Positions 8,830-17,388 of a DNA stretch of 64,000 bases are shown here, piece by piece. A program made the translations under genes and the position numbers. The first letter of the stretch is position 1; every line of letters starts with the position of its first letter. Below the pieces are notes generated by a model. That model was not told the DNA's origin. It saw nothing but the letters and a program-made list of their open reading frames with translations, and searched no databases. This DNA is from Gammaproteobacteria bacterium. Lineage in GTDB: Bacteria > Pseudomonadota > Gammaproteobacteria > Eutrophobiales > Eutrophobiaceae. Location of the stretch: NCBI GenBank assembly GCA_012103475.1, contig WLWS01000001.1, forward strand, positions 953,881-1,017,880, read 5' to 3'.

Positions 8830-9633
8830 ATGGAAGAAGGAAAACGAACGGTTCCTGACAGAATGCTCGGTTGCTGGAAACGCCGGTATATTAAATTCAA
8901 AAACGGTGATGAGGATACAGCCACCCGCGTTATCTGGCTGCAAACTCTGTCAGAAATGGTCGACATTCGTATTCCGGAGCGCGTTCTGGATTTTTCTAGA
9001 GGACATAGCTTACGCGATTATTCCTATGAACAGCTACTGGAGCTGGCTGAGCAGGATTGTGGCAATGCGATTACCACATTGGACGAATCCAGCGTCCCTT
9101 ATGCAACTGCAAGCTGGGATTCTGATGAGCATGACGCTTCAATACAGTCTATTGTGATCTTTCCTGAGGATGGCTGGTTTGATTGGAGGGAAAAAGGACA
9201 ATGTATGATGGAGTGGGCTCCAAGCGGAGACTATGAAGAAGACTGGCGCCTGCAGGCGGATTCAAGATCGTACATTGCACACTACAAAAATCTGAACCCG
9301 GAAAAAAGCGAGTTTGTTTTTCTTACAGGTGAGCATGCCGTTTTTGTCAAAGGTCGCACAGAGCTGTTGAATGAGGAAAGACATCTGCGTGATATCGTGA
9401 CAGATAATCGCGACAACAGAGCCTATTTGGAAGCCTTGCTGGATATTGAGTTTTCCTACGCGCGTCGCAAGCAGAACAATCAGTTTCAAATAGAACTATC
9501 CAGCCTGCCCTTCAGAGAAGGGCAATTTCTGGAACTGGGTTATTTATTGGATATGGGACTGGATGAACAGAAAATAACACAGCCAGATAATCAGGATACC
9601 TGGCTGCGTGTGTGTCAGTGGAAGCAGATCTGA
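8830..9633 (+). CDS. unrecognised protein in the Rieske-rubredoxin-desaturase operon
   Basis: A 267-residue soluble protein without signal peptide or membrane segment. I do not recognise it firmly. It is rich in Trp and acidic residues. Two halves, each beginning with a Trp-containing beta-strand-like stretch (GCWKRRYIKF near 14-23; ASWDSDEH near 97-104), plus TRVIWLQT and DIRIP (about 35-52), suggest a two-part lipocalin-like beta barrel, possibly like the Hri1 family; this is a weak resemblance. It lies 15 nt after the desaturase and is the last gene of the operon, so it probably binds or handles the substrate or product of the oxidation. It ends 8 nt before the convergent mmsA-like gene. 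Confidence 0.8.
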   Translation: MEEGKRTVPDRMLGCWKRRYIKFKNGDEDTATRVIWLQTLSEMVDIRIPERVLDFSRGHSLRDYSYEQLLELAEQDCGNAITTLDESSVPYATASWDSDEHDASIQSIVIFPEDGWFDWREKGQCMMEWAPSGDYEEDWRLQADSRSYIAHYKNLNPEKSEFVFLTGEHAVFVKGRTELLNEERHLRDIVTDNRDNRAYLEALLDIEFSYARRKQNNQFQIELSSLPFREGQFLELGYLLDMGLDEQKITQPDNQDTWLRVCQWKQI

Positions 9634-9641
9634 AAAGAAGC

Positions 9642-11171
9642 CTAACGGTTTACCGGGAAGGCAAACTGCGCTTTTTCAACAGTATCATCAGGCCAGCGTT
9701 GAGTAACGGTTTTTCTCTGCGTATAAAAGCGTACTGAATCGGGCCCATAGGCACTTAAATCACCGAACAATGAGCGTTTCCAGCCGCCGAAACTATGGAA
9801 GGCAGTGGGTACTGGCAAAGGCACATTGACACCGACCATGCCGACCTGAATGTTGTCTGTGAAATAGCGGGCTATGCCACCATCTCTGGTAAAAATACAG
9901 GTACCGTTTCCGTATTCATGCTCATTGATTAACTGCATTGCATGTTCCATGGAATCAGTGCGAACTACGCAGAGTACCGGACCGAAAATTTCCTCCTGAT
10001 AGATGCGCATCTCGGGTTTAACATGATCAAACAAACAACCACCGAGAAAATACCCCTCTTCATGTCCACTTACACTAAGACTTCGACCATCGACGACCAG
10101 AGTTGCTCCTTCATCCACGCCTAGATCTACATAGCTGCGTACTTTGTCATAGTGAGGCTTACTGACCAGAGGTCCCATCTCATTAGTGGTGTCAGTACCA
10201 GGGCCAATTTTCAAATTTTCAACCCGCTCTGATAGCCTGGCAACCAACTCGTCCGCAACAGAATCTCCTACACAGACGGCAACTGAAATCGCCATACAGC
10301 GTTCACCACAGGATCCGTAGGCTGCGCCCATGATTGCACTGACGGCATTGTTCATGTCGGCATCCGGCATAACAATGGCGTGGTTTTTGGCGCCTCCAAG
10401 AGCCTGGACTCGTTTTCCATTTGCTGTACCTGCTGCGTAAATATATTCAGCTATCGGAGTTGAACCAACGAAGCTTATGGCTTTAATGTCTTCATGCTCC
10501 AGTAGCGCATCTACTGCCTCTTTATCACCGTTAAGCACGTTAAAAATACCATCCGGTAAGCCTGCTTCAGTGAATAATTCTGCAATCATCAAAGGCGCAG
10601 AAGGATCTTTCTCAGAAGGTTTTAAAATAAAGGCATTGCCACAGGCGATGGCCATTGGGTACATCCACATTGGCACCATCGCCGGAAAGTTAAACGGGGT
10701 AATACCGGCGACAACACCAAGTGCCTGTTTTTCAGACCAGCTATCAATAGCGGGCCCGACATTTTTGGAATGTTCGCCTTTCAATATTTCCGGTGCGCCA
10801 CAGGCGTATTCAATAACTTCAACACCACGAATAAACTCGCCCATGGCATCATCAAGAACTTTGCCATGCTCTTCAGTGATCAATGCAACGATATCTTTAG
10901 CATTTTTTTCCAGCAGCTCTTTGAATTTAAACATCACCCGCGCCCGTTTAAGCGGTGGTGTATCTCTCCACGCAGGGAAGGCTGCTTTTGCTGAGCTCAC
11001 TGCATCTGCGACGGTACTAACACTTGCAGCCGCGACTTGTCTGACAATCTGTCCATTGGCGGGGTTAGTCACATCAAGGAGACGTTGCCTGTCTTCTATC
11101 TGACGACCATTAATATAATGACCGAGAGTACCAGCAGATTGGTGCGGGTTAATTTTTTCTACCGACGACAT
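9642..11171 (-). CDS. mmsA: CoA-acylating (methyl)malonate-semialdehyde dehydrogenase
   Basis: Oxidises malonate or methylmalonate semialdehyde with NAD+ and CoA to acetyl- or propionyl-CoA. The 509-residue aldehyde dehydrogenase has ITPFNFPAM (about 157-165), SFVGSTPIAEYIY (233-245), GGAKNH (259-264) and the catalytic Cys in SCGERCM (C292), all typical of the MMSDH branch. An AAGGA precedes the ATG by 7 nt. It starts 9 nt after the aminotransferase gene, the same pairing as bauA-bauC in Pseudomonas beta-alanine catabolism, so malonate semialdehyde is the more likely substrate here; valine degradation genes are absent nearby. Functionally it could be called bauC. Confidence 0.92.
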   Translation of the reverse strand: MSSVEKINPHQSAGTLGHYINGRQIEDRQRLLDVTNPANGQIVRQVAAASVSTVADAVSSAKAAFPAWRDTPPLKRARVMFKFKELLEKNAKDIVALITEEHGKVLDDAMGEFIRGVEVIEYACGAPEILKGEHSKNVGPAIDSWSEKQALGVVAGITPFNFPAMVPMWMYPMAIACGNAFILKPSEKDPSAPLMIAELFTEAGLPDGIFNVLNGDKEAVDALLEHEDIKAISFVGSTPIAEYIYAAGTANGKRVQALGGAKNHAIVMPDADMNNAVSAIMGAAYGSCGERCMAISVAVCVGDSVADELVARLSERVENLKIGPGTDTTNEMGPLVSKPHYDKVRSYVDLGVDEGATLVVDGRSLSVSGHEEGYFLGGCLFDHVKPEMRIYQEEIFGPVLCVVRTDSMEHAMQLINEHEYGNGTCIFTRDGGIARYFTDNIQVGMVGVNVPLPVPTAFHSFGGWKRSLFGDLSAYGPDSVRFYTQRKTVTQRWPDDTVEKAQFAFPVNR

Positions 11172-11180
11172 AATTTTTCC

Positions 11181-12533
11181 TTAGTCTATTTTTGTTAATA
11201 TTTTTCTGAGGCCTTCGAAGGCTTCCTGAAAATAACTTTCGTCCGCAGCGAGAAAAGGAGAGAACACAATCGTGTCCATACCATTTCGAACCAGCAGACC
11301 CGCTTCGAAACAGGCTTTGTGAATATCAAGACCCCTTATTCCCGGCTGACCCTCACGTGGGGCAAATTCGATTGCTCCCATGAGTCCGAAGTTCCTGATG
11401 TCAATGACATTCGGCATGTCTTTGAAAGAGTGTAAAGCGTCTTCGAAAATACGCTCATTGGCCCGGGCTCGTTCGAACAAACCTTCCTTCTCGTAGACAT
11501 CAAGCGAAGCCAGCCCGGCCGCAGTCGCAACGGGGTGTCCCGAGTAAGTATAACCGTGAAATATTTCTGCAGCATGTTCAGGTCCGTTCATGAAGGCCTC
11601 ATGAATTTCTTTTTTTACTAATACGGCGCCCATAGGGATAACACCATTCGTCAGCCCTTTGGCGGTGGTGATAATGTCCGGAACTACCTCAAAGCGCTGA
11701 CTGGCGAAAGGCGCACCGACGCGACCGAAAGCGGTTATCACTTCGTCGAAAATAAGCAGGATTCCGTGTCGAGTGCAAATCTCGCGTAATTTTTTTAAAT
11801 AACCTACCGGGGGAACCAGCACGCCGGCAGAGCCGGCAACGGGCTCGACAATTACCGCGGCGATATTGGATGCATCTTGTAAGGCGACAATATTTTCCAG
11901 ATCATCAGCAAGATGTGCGCCCCAGTTTGGTGAACCATGACTGAAGGCATTATATTCCAGGTTGTGTGTATGCGGCAGATGGTGAGTGTTTGGCAATAAG
12001 GAATTGCTAAACATTTTACGGTTAGCGGGCAGACCACCAACAGATATTCCGCCAAAATTTACGCCATGATAACCTTTTTCACGACCAACTAAACGGGTAC
12101 GTGAGGCATCTCCCTTTGCATGGTGATAGCCGAGAGCAATCTTGAGGGCCGTCTCTACAGATTCAGAGCCGGAATTTGTAAAGAAACAATGATCAAAACC
12201 TTCAGGTGCAAGACTGGTAACTCGATCAGCCAGTTCAAACGCACCAGGATGACCTACCTGAAAAGAAATCGCGTAATCGAGCTTAGCGACCTGCTTTTGA
12301 ACAGCTTCAACGATAAGCGGATGACAATGTCCGGCACCGCTGGTCCAGAGACCGGCAAGTGTATCCAGTATCTGTCGGTCATCGCTGGAGGTGTAATAAA
12401 AACCCTTGGCAGAATCAATCAGTCTTGGTGCGTTTTTAAAATCGCGATTAGCGGTAAAGGGCATCCAGAAGGCATCCATATTCACTGCGCTTTCTGCGTC
12501 AGGCAGGACTTCGTTGAGGGCTTGGGAAGACAT
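11181..12533 (-). CDS. bauA: class III aminotransferase, beta-alanine (omega-amino acid):pyruvate type
   Basis: A PLP enzyme that transfers the terminal amino group of beta-alanine, GABA or similar amines to pyruvate. The 450-residue protein has the omega-amino-acid:pyruvate hallmark FWMPFTANR (22-30), FTNSGSESVE (118-127), the Asp of IFDEVITAFGR (D263) and the PLP lysine in TTAKGLTNG (K292). With the downstream semialdehyde dehydrogenase it converts beta-alanine to acetyl-CoA. It is divergent from a PuuR-like regulator; repeated TTAACAA half-sites lie between them. The symbol rests on the pairing and the family signature; broader substrate range, including polyamine-derived amines, is quite possible. 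Confidence 0.88.
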   Translation of the reverse strand: MSSQALNEVLPDAESAVNMDAFWMPFTANRDFKNAPRLIDSAKGFYYTSSDDRQILDTLAGLWTSGAGHCHPLIVEAVQKQVAKLDYAISFQVGHPGAFELADRVTSLAPEGFDHCFFTNSGSESVETALKIALGYHHAKGDASRTRLVGREKGYHGVNFGGISVGGLPANRKMFSNSLLPNTHHLPHTHNLEYNAFSHGSPNWGAHLADDLENIVALQDASNIAAVIVEPVAGSAGVLVPPVGYLKKLREICTRHGILLIFDEVITAFGRVGAPFASQRFEVVPDIITTAKGLTNGVIPMGAVLVKKEIHEAFMNGPEHAAEIFHGYTYSGHPVATAAGLASLDVYEKEGLFERARANERIFEDALHSFKDMPNVIDIRNFGLMGAIEFAPREGQPGIRGLDIHKACFEAGLLVRNGMDTIVFSPFLAADESYFQEAFEGLRKILTKID

Positions 12534-12593
12534 AGTTTTCTCTCTACAGGTAAATTTAATTTGCCAGCAACAGCCTAGGTCATTAAACTAAAT

Positions 12594-12672
12594 TTAACAA
12601 TATTTAAATATATTTTGCTAAATAACTGATATAGCTTAATAAACTGTATTTTTGTTAAGTTATATTTAACAA
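12594..12672. promoter_or_regulatory. repeated TTAACAA half-sites between the aminotransferase and PuuR-like genes
   Basis: The divergent gap holds TTAACAA at 12594-12600 and an inverted pair TTGTTAA (12652-12658) / TTAACAA (12666-12672) with 7 nt between. The inverted pair ends 5 nt before the ATG at 12677. This is a plausible operator set for the PuuR-like regulator acting on both directions. The surrounding DNA is very AT-rich, so part of the repetition may be chance. Confidence 0.4.
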
Positions 12673-12676
12673 TTTA

Positions 12677-13267
12677 ATGAAGCGCAAACAAATCGTTAAG
12701 CTAGTCGGGGTAAACGCATTGGAAGACATAGGTATTAGATTGAAAAAGGCACGGGTGTCCACTGGCCTGTCACAAAGACAATTAGCCAAATCATCCGGCG
12801 TCAGTAATGCAATGATATGTTTGATAGAACGAGGTAAGACTAATCCATCATTGGGTCTGCTAAAAAGTATTCTCGATGTGATTCCAATTTCTATTTCAGA
12901 ATTTTTCTCACTCGATCTTGAAGATGAACCGGCAAAAGTCTTTTATGAAAAAAAGGAATTGACTGAAATTGGTAGTGGACTGATTTCCTACTTGCAGCTC
13001 GGTAGTAATGCACAGAAAATAAATCTTCAGCTGATGTATGAATGCTATCAACCCGGTGCTGATACCGGCCGTTCAATGTTACAACACGAATCTGAGGAAG
13101 GCGGTATTGTTATCAATGGACGCATAGAATTAACGGTTGGTGATCATACTCGAATTCTCGGCCCCGGGGATGCCTATTTATTTAATAGCCGTACGCCACA
13201 CCGGTTTCGAAACGTCGATAAAGAAGCCTGTACTTTAGTCAGCGCCTGTACTCCGCCCAGTTTTTAA
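12677..13267 (+). CDS. puuR: XRE-cupin regulator, PuuR-like
   Basis: A 196-residue regulator with an N-terminal HTH_3 domain (about 17-72; GLSQRQLAKSSGVSNAMIC holds the turn) and a C-terminal cupin barrel (about 110-190; GRIELTVGDHTRILGPGDAY). This is the PuuR architecture, which represses putrescine/GABA catabolic genes and is released by putrescine. It precedes a puuD-like gene by 16 nt and is divergent from the beta-alanine aminotransferase operon. The ATG at 12677 has no ribosome site; an in-frame TTG at 12719 has a GGGG 8 nt upstream and may be the true start. The puuR name is by architecture and context. Confidence 0.85.
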   Translation: MKRKQIVKLVGVNALEDIGIRLKKARVSTGLSQRQLAKSSGVSNAMICLIERGKTNPSLGLLKSILDVIPISISEFFSLDLEDEPAKVFYEKKELTEIGSGLISYLQLGSNAQKINLQLMYECYQPGADTGRSMLQHESEEGGIVINGRIELTVGDHTRILGPGDAYLFNSRTPHRFRNVDKEACTLVSACTPPSF

Positions 13268-13283
13268 TTCTTTATTTTTTGCA

Positions 13284-14063
13284 ATGTCAAAATCGGATAA
13301 GCACAGTATTTTTACACCAGTTGTCGGTGTTCCTACCTGCCGACAAGTCATTGGTGATCTCGAATACGATTGTACTCAGCACAAATACATCGCAGCCCTG
13401 TGTCAAAGTGCTGGGGTATTACCCTTGCAGATCCCACTAATCGGAAACAGGTTTTCTGTAGAAAGCATTCTGCAAAGGCTGGATGGCATCTTATTAACAG
13501 GTAGTCACTCCAATGTTCACCCGAGCCACTATGACGATAATTTCGAAAACCCTGACTTCAAACTGGACCAGGAACGTGACGATACAGTGTTACCTCTCAT
13601 TAAGCCGGCTATAGCAGAAGGCTTGCCGCTGTTTGCGATTTGCCGTGGGTTTCAGGAATTGAATGTAGCCTACGGTGGTGAGCTTCATTCGAAATTACAT
13701 GAGCAGGCTAGTTATGTTGAGCACCGGGAGAAGAAGGACAGCGAACTTGATGAACGCTACGCTGCTGTACATAAGATTAATCTGATAAAGGGGGGCGTGT
13801 TGCATTTAATGCTTCAGAGCGATTGCATTGAAGTTAATTCGCTGCACGAACAGGGCATAAGACATACAGGTGGAGGATTAACCGTTGAAGGGCGGGCTGA
13901 GGATGGGCTCGTTGAAGCGGTCAGTGTCATGGGCAGTCGGAGTTTCGCCATTGGTGTGCAGTGGCACCCAGAGTGGAAGTCTACACAGAACCGGGTTTCA
14001 ACAGTTCTGTTTTCTGAATTTGGTCAGGCTTGTCAGCGCTACATGACTGAGCATCGTAGTTAA
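13284..14063 (+). CDS. puuD: gamma-glutamyl-gamma-aminobutyrate hydrolase-like (peptidase C26)
   Basis: Predicted to release glutamate from gamma-glutamyl-GABA or a related gamma-glutamylated amine. The 259-residue class I amidotransferase-like fold shows LLTGSHSNVHPSHY (70-83), the nucleophile elbow FAICRGFQE (C120) and the GVQWHPEW catalytic His/Glu near residue 232. It follows the PuuR-like gene by 16 nt and is likely in its operon. The ligase (puuA) and oxidase (puuB) of the classical pathway are not in this window, so the pathway is either split or differs from the E. coli one. The convergent aguA gene ends 3 nt away. Confidence 0.87.
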   Translation: MSKSDKHSIFTPVVGVPTCRQVIGDLEYDCTQHKYIAALCQSAGVLPLQIPLIGNRFSVESILQRLDGILLTGSHSNVHPSHYDDNFENPDFKLDQERDDTVLPLIKPAIAEGLPLFAICRGFQELNVAYGGELHSKLHEQASYVEHREKKDSELDERYAAVHKINLIKGGVLHLMLQSDCIEVNSLHEQGIRHTGGGLTVEGRAEDGLVEAVSVMGSRSFAIGVQWHPEWKSTQNRVSTVLFSEFGQACQRYMTEHRS

Positions 14064-14066
14064 ATA

Positions 14067-15092
14067 CTAATTACCAGCAAGGGGTTGTTGTTGGGTAATA
14101 CAATGAATGCCACCACCACCTTCGGCGATTTCGAGAATTGGAATTTGCACGATTTCTCTTTCCGGATATAAATCTTGATAAGTTTCGATTGCTGCTTCAT
14201 CCCTTTCGTCGTTGTAACCCGGAACAAATACGGCTTTATTGGCGATGTAGGAATTAATATAGGAGCGACAATCGCGCTCGCTTTCAATTTTTTTATAATC
14301 ACCAGTACAAATTGTTTTCAGCTGGAGCTCGCGTCCTCGGGCATCTGTCTGACCACGTAGAGCTTCAAGGTTAATTTCACCTGTTTCAAAATAGGCATCG
14401 TTCTTATCCAGCCCTGCTTCTAATAATACGACACCGGGTTTCACAAAAGCGGCGACTCCGTCGACATGACCATTGGTTTCGATTTCAGCTTCATCACCCG
14501 GAATCCAGATTACCTTCTCCGCACCGAGTGTTCTAAGTAACTCCTGCTCAACATCCTCTTTTGTCCACTCAGGGTTTCGGTTTTTGTGTAAAAAACAGGA
14601 ATTCGTTGTTATCACTGTGCCTTCACCATCTACGCTGACACCGCCACCTTCAGCGATAAGATCGGACTTAAAAACCTGACAACCTTCAAGTTCCAGTATG
14701 CGCTCTCCCATTAAGGCATCCTGATCGTAAGGCTGATAATTTCCACCCCAGGCATTAAAGTCCCAGCAGCTACCAGCAAGATCACCTTTGTCGTTAATGA
14801 GAAAGTTGGGGCCTGTATCTCGCGCCCATGAGTCGTCTATTTTTATTTCAATTAGTTCGACGGAAGCAGACAGCATCTGTCTTGCTTCTGTAATCAACTC
14901 AGCCGGTACAATCATTCTTACTGGCTCAAACTGGACAATGGCGTTGGCGACGTCTGCATAGTTTTGTCGAGTTCGGGTTTCGTCGCGCCACATATTTTGT
15001 CGACAGGGCCAGGCCATCCATGTGCGGGTGTGCGTTTCCCACTCGCCGGGCATATGAAAACCGAAATCAGCGGGATTTGTTTGTTTATTCAT
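14067..15092 (-). CDS. aguA: agmatine deiminase
   Basis: Hydrolyses agmatine to N-carbamoylputrescine and ammonia. The 341-residue guanidino-modifying enzyme has the N-terminal WMAWPCR motif (25-31), SWARDTGPNF (about 88-97), EGGGVSVDG (about 142-150), NGHVDG (about 200) and the catalytic Cys in GGGGIHCITQQQ (C331). The partner amidase aguB is not in the window. Its ATG overlaps the stop of cysQ (ATGA at 15089-15092), so the two are translationally coupled although functionally unrelated. It adds to the polyamine genes at 3.3-14 kb. Confidence 0.95.
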   Translation of the reverse strand: MNKQTNPADFGFHMPGEWETHTRTWMAWPCRQNMWRDETRTRQNYADVANAIVQFEPVRMIVPAELITEARQMLSASVELIEIKIDDSWARDTGPNFLINDKGDLAGSCWDFNAWGGNYQPYDQDALMGERILELEGCQVFKSDLIAEGGGVSVDGEGTVITTNSCFLHKNRNPEWTKEDVEQELLRTLGAEKVIWIPGDEAEIETNGHVDGVAAFVKPGVVLLEAGLDKNDAYFETGEINLEALRGQTDARGRELQLKTICTGDYKKIESERDCRSYINSYIANKAVFVPGYNDERDEAAIETYQDLYPEREIVQIPILEIAEGGGGIHCITQQQPLAGN

Positions 15093-15916
15093 TCTGTGTT
15101 TTCCAGATTGACCATTTTCAGATACCTGTCCCAGTCGAAATCTCTGTCTGCTATAACAAGAAAGTGTGGGTTCAGAACCGAGTCTTTTCGATTATATTCC
15201 AGTGGGGTCAAGTCAGTCTTGCTTACAAGCCCTCCTGATTCAAGAACGATAGCATGTGCAGCGGCAGTATCCCATTCGGACGTTAGACCGAAACGAGGAT
15301 AAATATCTACTTTCCCTTCTGCAACAAGGCAAAATTTCAACGAACTGCCAATCGCAACTATGTCCGTGTTGTCGCCAAGCGCCGTGAAAAAAGCCTGCTG
15401 TAAATCACTGCCGTGAGAACGACTTCCGGCAGCAGAAAATGAGTCAGCAGTTGTGGTTTTTGACTCGATTTTTCGCGTAGAACCATCGGCTTCCTTTTTA
15501 AATGCGCCCAGATTAGAGGCTGCGAAGTAACAGACTCCCGTAACCGGGACCTGGACAACACCCAGCACTGGCTGGTGGTTATCAATCAGGGCGATATTGA
15601 CAGTAAATTCACCATTTCTTTTGATAAATTCTTTGGTGCCGTCGAGTGGGTCAACAAGCCAGTAGCAGGACCAGCTTTTTCTTGTATCGTAAGGAATACT
15701 TGCGGATTCTTCTGACATAATGGGTATATGCGGAGTCAATTTTGACAAGCCATCTATAATGACATTGTGTGCTGCCAGATCGGCCGCGGTCAGTGGTGAG
15801 TCGTCCTTTTTAATTTGAACATCTATCTCACCGTTGTAGATTTGGAGTATTTTTGAGGCGGCCTGTTCTGCAATGTCAATAATTGAAGGAAGTAACTCAT
15901 CATGCGCGGTGTTCAA
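15089..15916 (-). CDS. cysQ: 3'(2'),5'-bisphosphate nucleotidase CysQ
   Basis: Dephosphorylates PAP/PAPS made in sulfate assimilation. The 275-residue inositol-monophosphatase-fold protein has the metal-binding SEES and VDPLDGTKEF motifs (about 68-96) and the C-terminal WDTAAAHAIV (about 214-223). The start is a TTG (15914-15916) with a good AGGAG 7 nt upstream. In Pseudomonas cysQ sits with nudE and yrfG; here yrfG is divergent next door, nudE is missing and aguA is attached downstream, suggesting rearrangement. Confidence 0.93.
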   Translation of the reverse strand: MNTAHDELLPSIIDIAEQAASKILQIYNGEIDVQIKKDDSPLTAADLAAHNVIIDGLSKLTPHIPIMSEESASIPYDTRKSWSCYWLVDPLDGTKEFIKRNGEFTVNIALIDNHQPVLGVVQVPVTGVCYFAASNLGAFKKEADGSTRKIESKTTTADSFSAAGSRSHGSDLQQAFFTALGDNTDIVAIGSSLKFCLVAEGKVDIYPRFGLTSEWDTAAAHAIVLESGGLVSKTDLTPLEYNRKDSVLNPHFLVIADRDFDWDRYLKMVNLENTE

Positions 15917-15988
15917 TTTCAGACTCCTGTATTATTTTGATGTTATTGTTCAAGCATACAAATAGAACGGATTGTTCATAATATTACG

Positions 15989-16636
15989 ATGATTGACTGG
16001 ACTGAGGTAGAAACTGTTTTACTGGATATGGATGGTACCTTACTCGATTTACATTTTGATGACTTTTTTTGGCAGCAGCAGTTACCACTAAAATGGGGAG
16101 AAATGAATGGAATCGATATCGAGGAGGCGCGTTCGCGTCTGCTTCCGATATTCCGGAAAACTGAGGCATCCCTATCCTGGTATTGTCTTGATTACTGGTC
16201 TGAGCAACTACAAATGGACGTCTTCAAATTAAGTTTCGATATAAGTCATCTAATCAGTTTGAGACCTTATGTTATTGAATTTTTGAGTCATCTGGACAAA
16301 CTTGATAAGAATATTGTTCTGGTGACGAATTCTCACGAGAAGTTTATTGAGCTGAAAATGCAAAAGACAGGGATCGAAAATCATTTTCATCACATGTTTA
16401 ATTCTCATGACTTTGGTCATCCTAAGGAAAATACGCGTTTCTGGGAGGTGCTTGCCGAAAATATTCATTTTGCTAATAAATCGACTGTTTTGTTTGACGA
16501 TAATCTTTCGGTTCTTCGTTCAGCACGGCAATACGGAATAGAACATTTGCTGGGAATTGCCAGACCAAGCAGTCAGGCACCACTTAAGGATACTGCCGAA
16601 TTCAAAGCAGTCAGCTCTTTTCGGGAATTGCTTTAG
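15989..16636 (+). CDS. yrfG: HAD-family nucleotidase YrfG-like (GMP/IMP phosphatase)
   Basis: A 215-residue HAD hydrolase. Motif I is LLDMDGTLLDLHFDDFFW with the two catalytic Asp; motif II is LVTNSH; motif III Lys lies in GHPKENTRFW; motif IV is LFDDN. The family dephosphorylates purine mononucleotides, GMP and IMP in E. coli. The gene is divergent from cysQ and its last 26 nt overlap the convergent trmB gene. The activity is inferred from the family. Confidence 0.88.
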   Translation: MIDWTEVETVLLDMDGTLLDLHFDDFFWQQQLPLKWGEMNGIDIEEARSRLLPIFRKTEASLSWYCLDYWSEQLQMDVFKLSFDISHLISLRPYVIEFLSHLDKLDKNIVLVTNSHEKFIELKMQKTGIENHFHHMFNSHDFGHPKENTRFWEVLAENIHFANKSTVLFDDNLSVLRSARQYGIEHLLGIARPSSQAPLKDTAEFKAVSSFRELL

Positions 16637-17321
16637 AGTTGAGAAAGTAACTCAAATCAAAAACCTGATGACTTAAATTCGTTCCTCTTTTTTCGAATTT
16701 TGTTAGTGGACGCCAATGAGGACGCGGCGAGAAATGACCTGCTCCCGCCATATTGATCAAACCTGAATATGAATCACAGACAGCCATCATATGTTCCGCC
16801 AATTCCTGCCAGTCAGTTGCGATGTGGACACATCCGTTTTCTTTCAGTTTGGGTACTAGCAGATTCAGAAAGCTGTTGTTTATCAAACGTCTTTTATGAT
16901 GGCGTTTTTTTGGCCAGGGATCGGGGAAAAATATGAAAGCCTGATCGAAACTTTGGTTTGGAATTTGTCCGCTCAGAATTTCGACGACGTCATGGCACAT
17001 TACGCGTATATTTCTTAAGTGTTTCTCTTCGATTTGCCTGAGCAAGCTGCCGGTCCCGGGTTGGTGTACATCAATTGCCAGATAGTCATTCTCAGGAAAA
17101 CAGGATGCCATTTTTAGACTGGTGTCTCCCATGCCAACGCCAATATCAATGGTTCGTGGAGCCCTTCGCTCAAACTCTTTATCTAAATCAAGCGGAGGAA
17201 CCTGATGATCTATCCCGAATTTACTCCAATAATTTTTCAGGGCATGCGCCTGTCCTGAAGTTAGCCGGCCCTGCCTCAGAACATAACTGCGAATTCTGCC
17301 GGTAGCTCGATTGTCACTCAT
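16611..17321 (-). CDS. trmB: tRNA (guanine-N7-)-methyltransferase
   Basis: Methylates G46 of tRNAs with S-adenosylmethionine. About 236 residues. The SAM-binding IDIGVGMGDTSL, the FFPDPWPKKRHHKRRLI core, and the C-terminal TKFEKRG are all diagnostic. I start at the ATG of MSDNRATGR (17321); a TTG three codons earlier is in frame but lacks a better ribosome site. The 3' end overlaps yrfG by 26 nt on the other strand. Confidence 0.94.
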   Translation of the reverse strand: MSDNRATGRIRSYVLRQGRLTSGQAHALKNYWSKFGIDHQVPPLDLDKEFERRAPRTIDIGVGMGDTSLKMASCFPENDYLAIDVHQPGTGSLLRQIEEKHLRNIRVMCHDVVEILSGQIPNQSFDQAFIFFPDPWPKKRHHKRRLINNSFLNLLVPKLKENGCVHIATDWQELAEHMMAVCDSYSGLINMAGAGHFSPRPHWRPLTKFEKRGTNLSHQVFDLSYFLNSKAIPEKS

Positions 17322-17388
17322 AAGAAGCAATCATTGAATAGAGATTCAGAGTGTCACTACAGGAATTGCAAAGCAGAGAATATAATCT

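Noticed and set aside
10477..11103. 208-residue open frame on the plus strand inside mmsA
   Set aside because: It is antisense to a well-supported dehydrogenase gene, Ser/Ala-rich as expected for a shadow frame, and matches nothing I know.
12120..12578. 152-residue open frame opposite the aminotransferase gene
   Set aside because: Antisense to a confident gene, no ribosome site and no recognisable domain.
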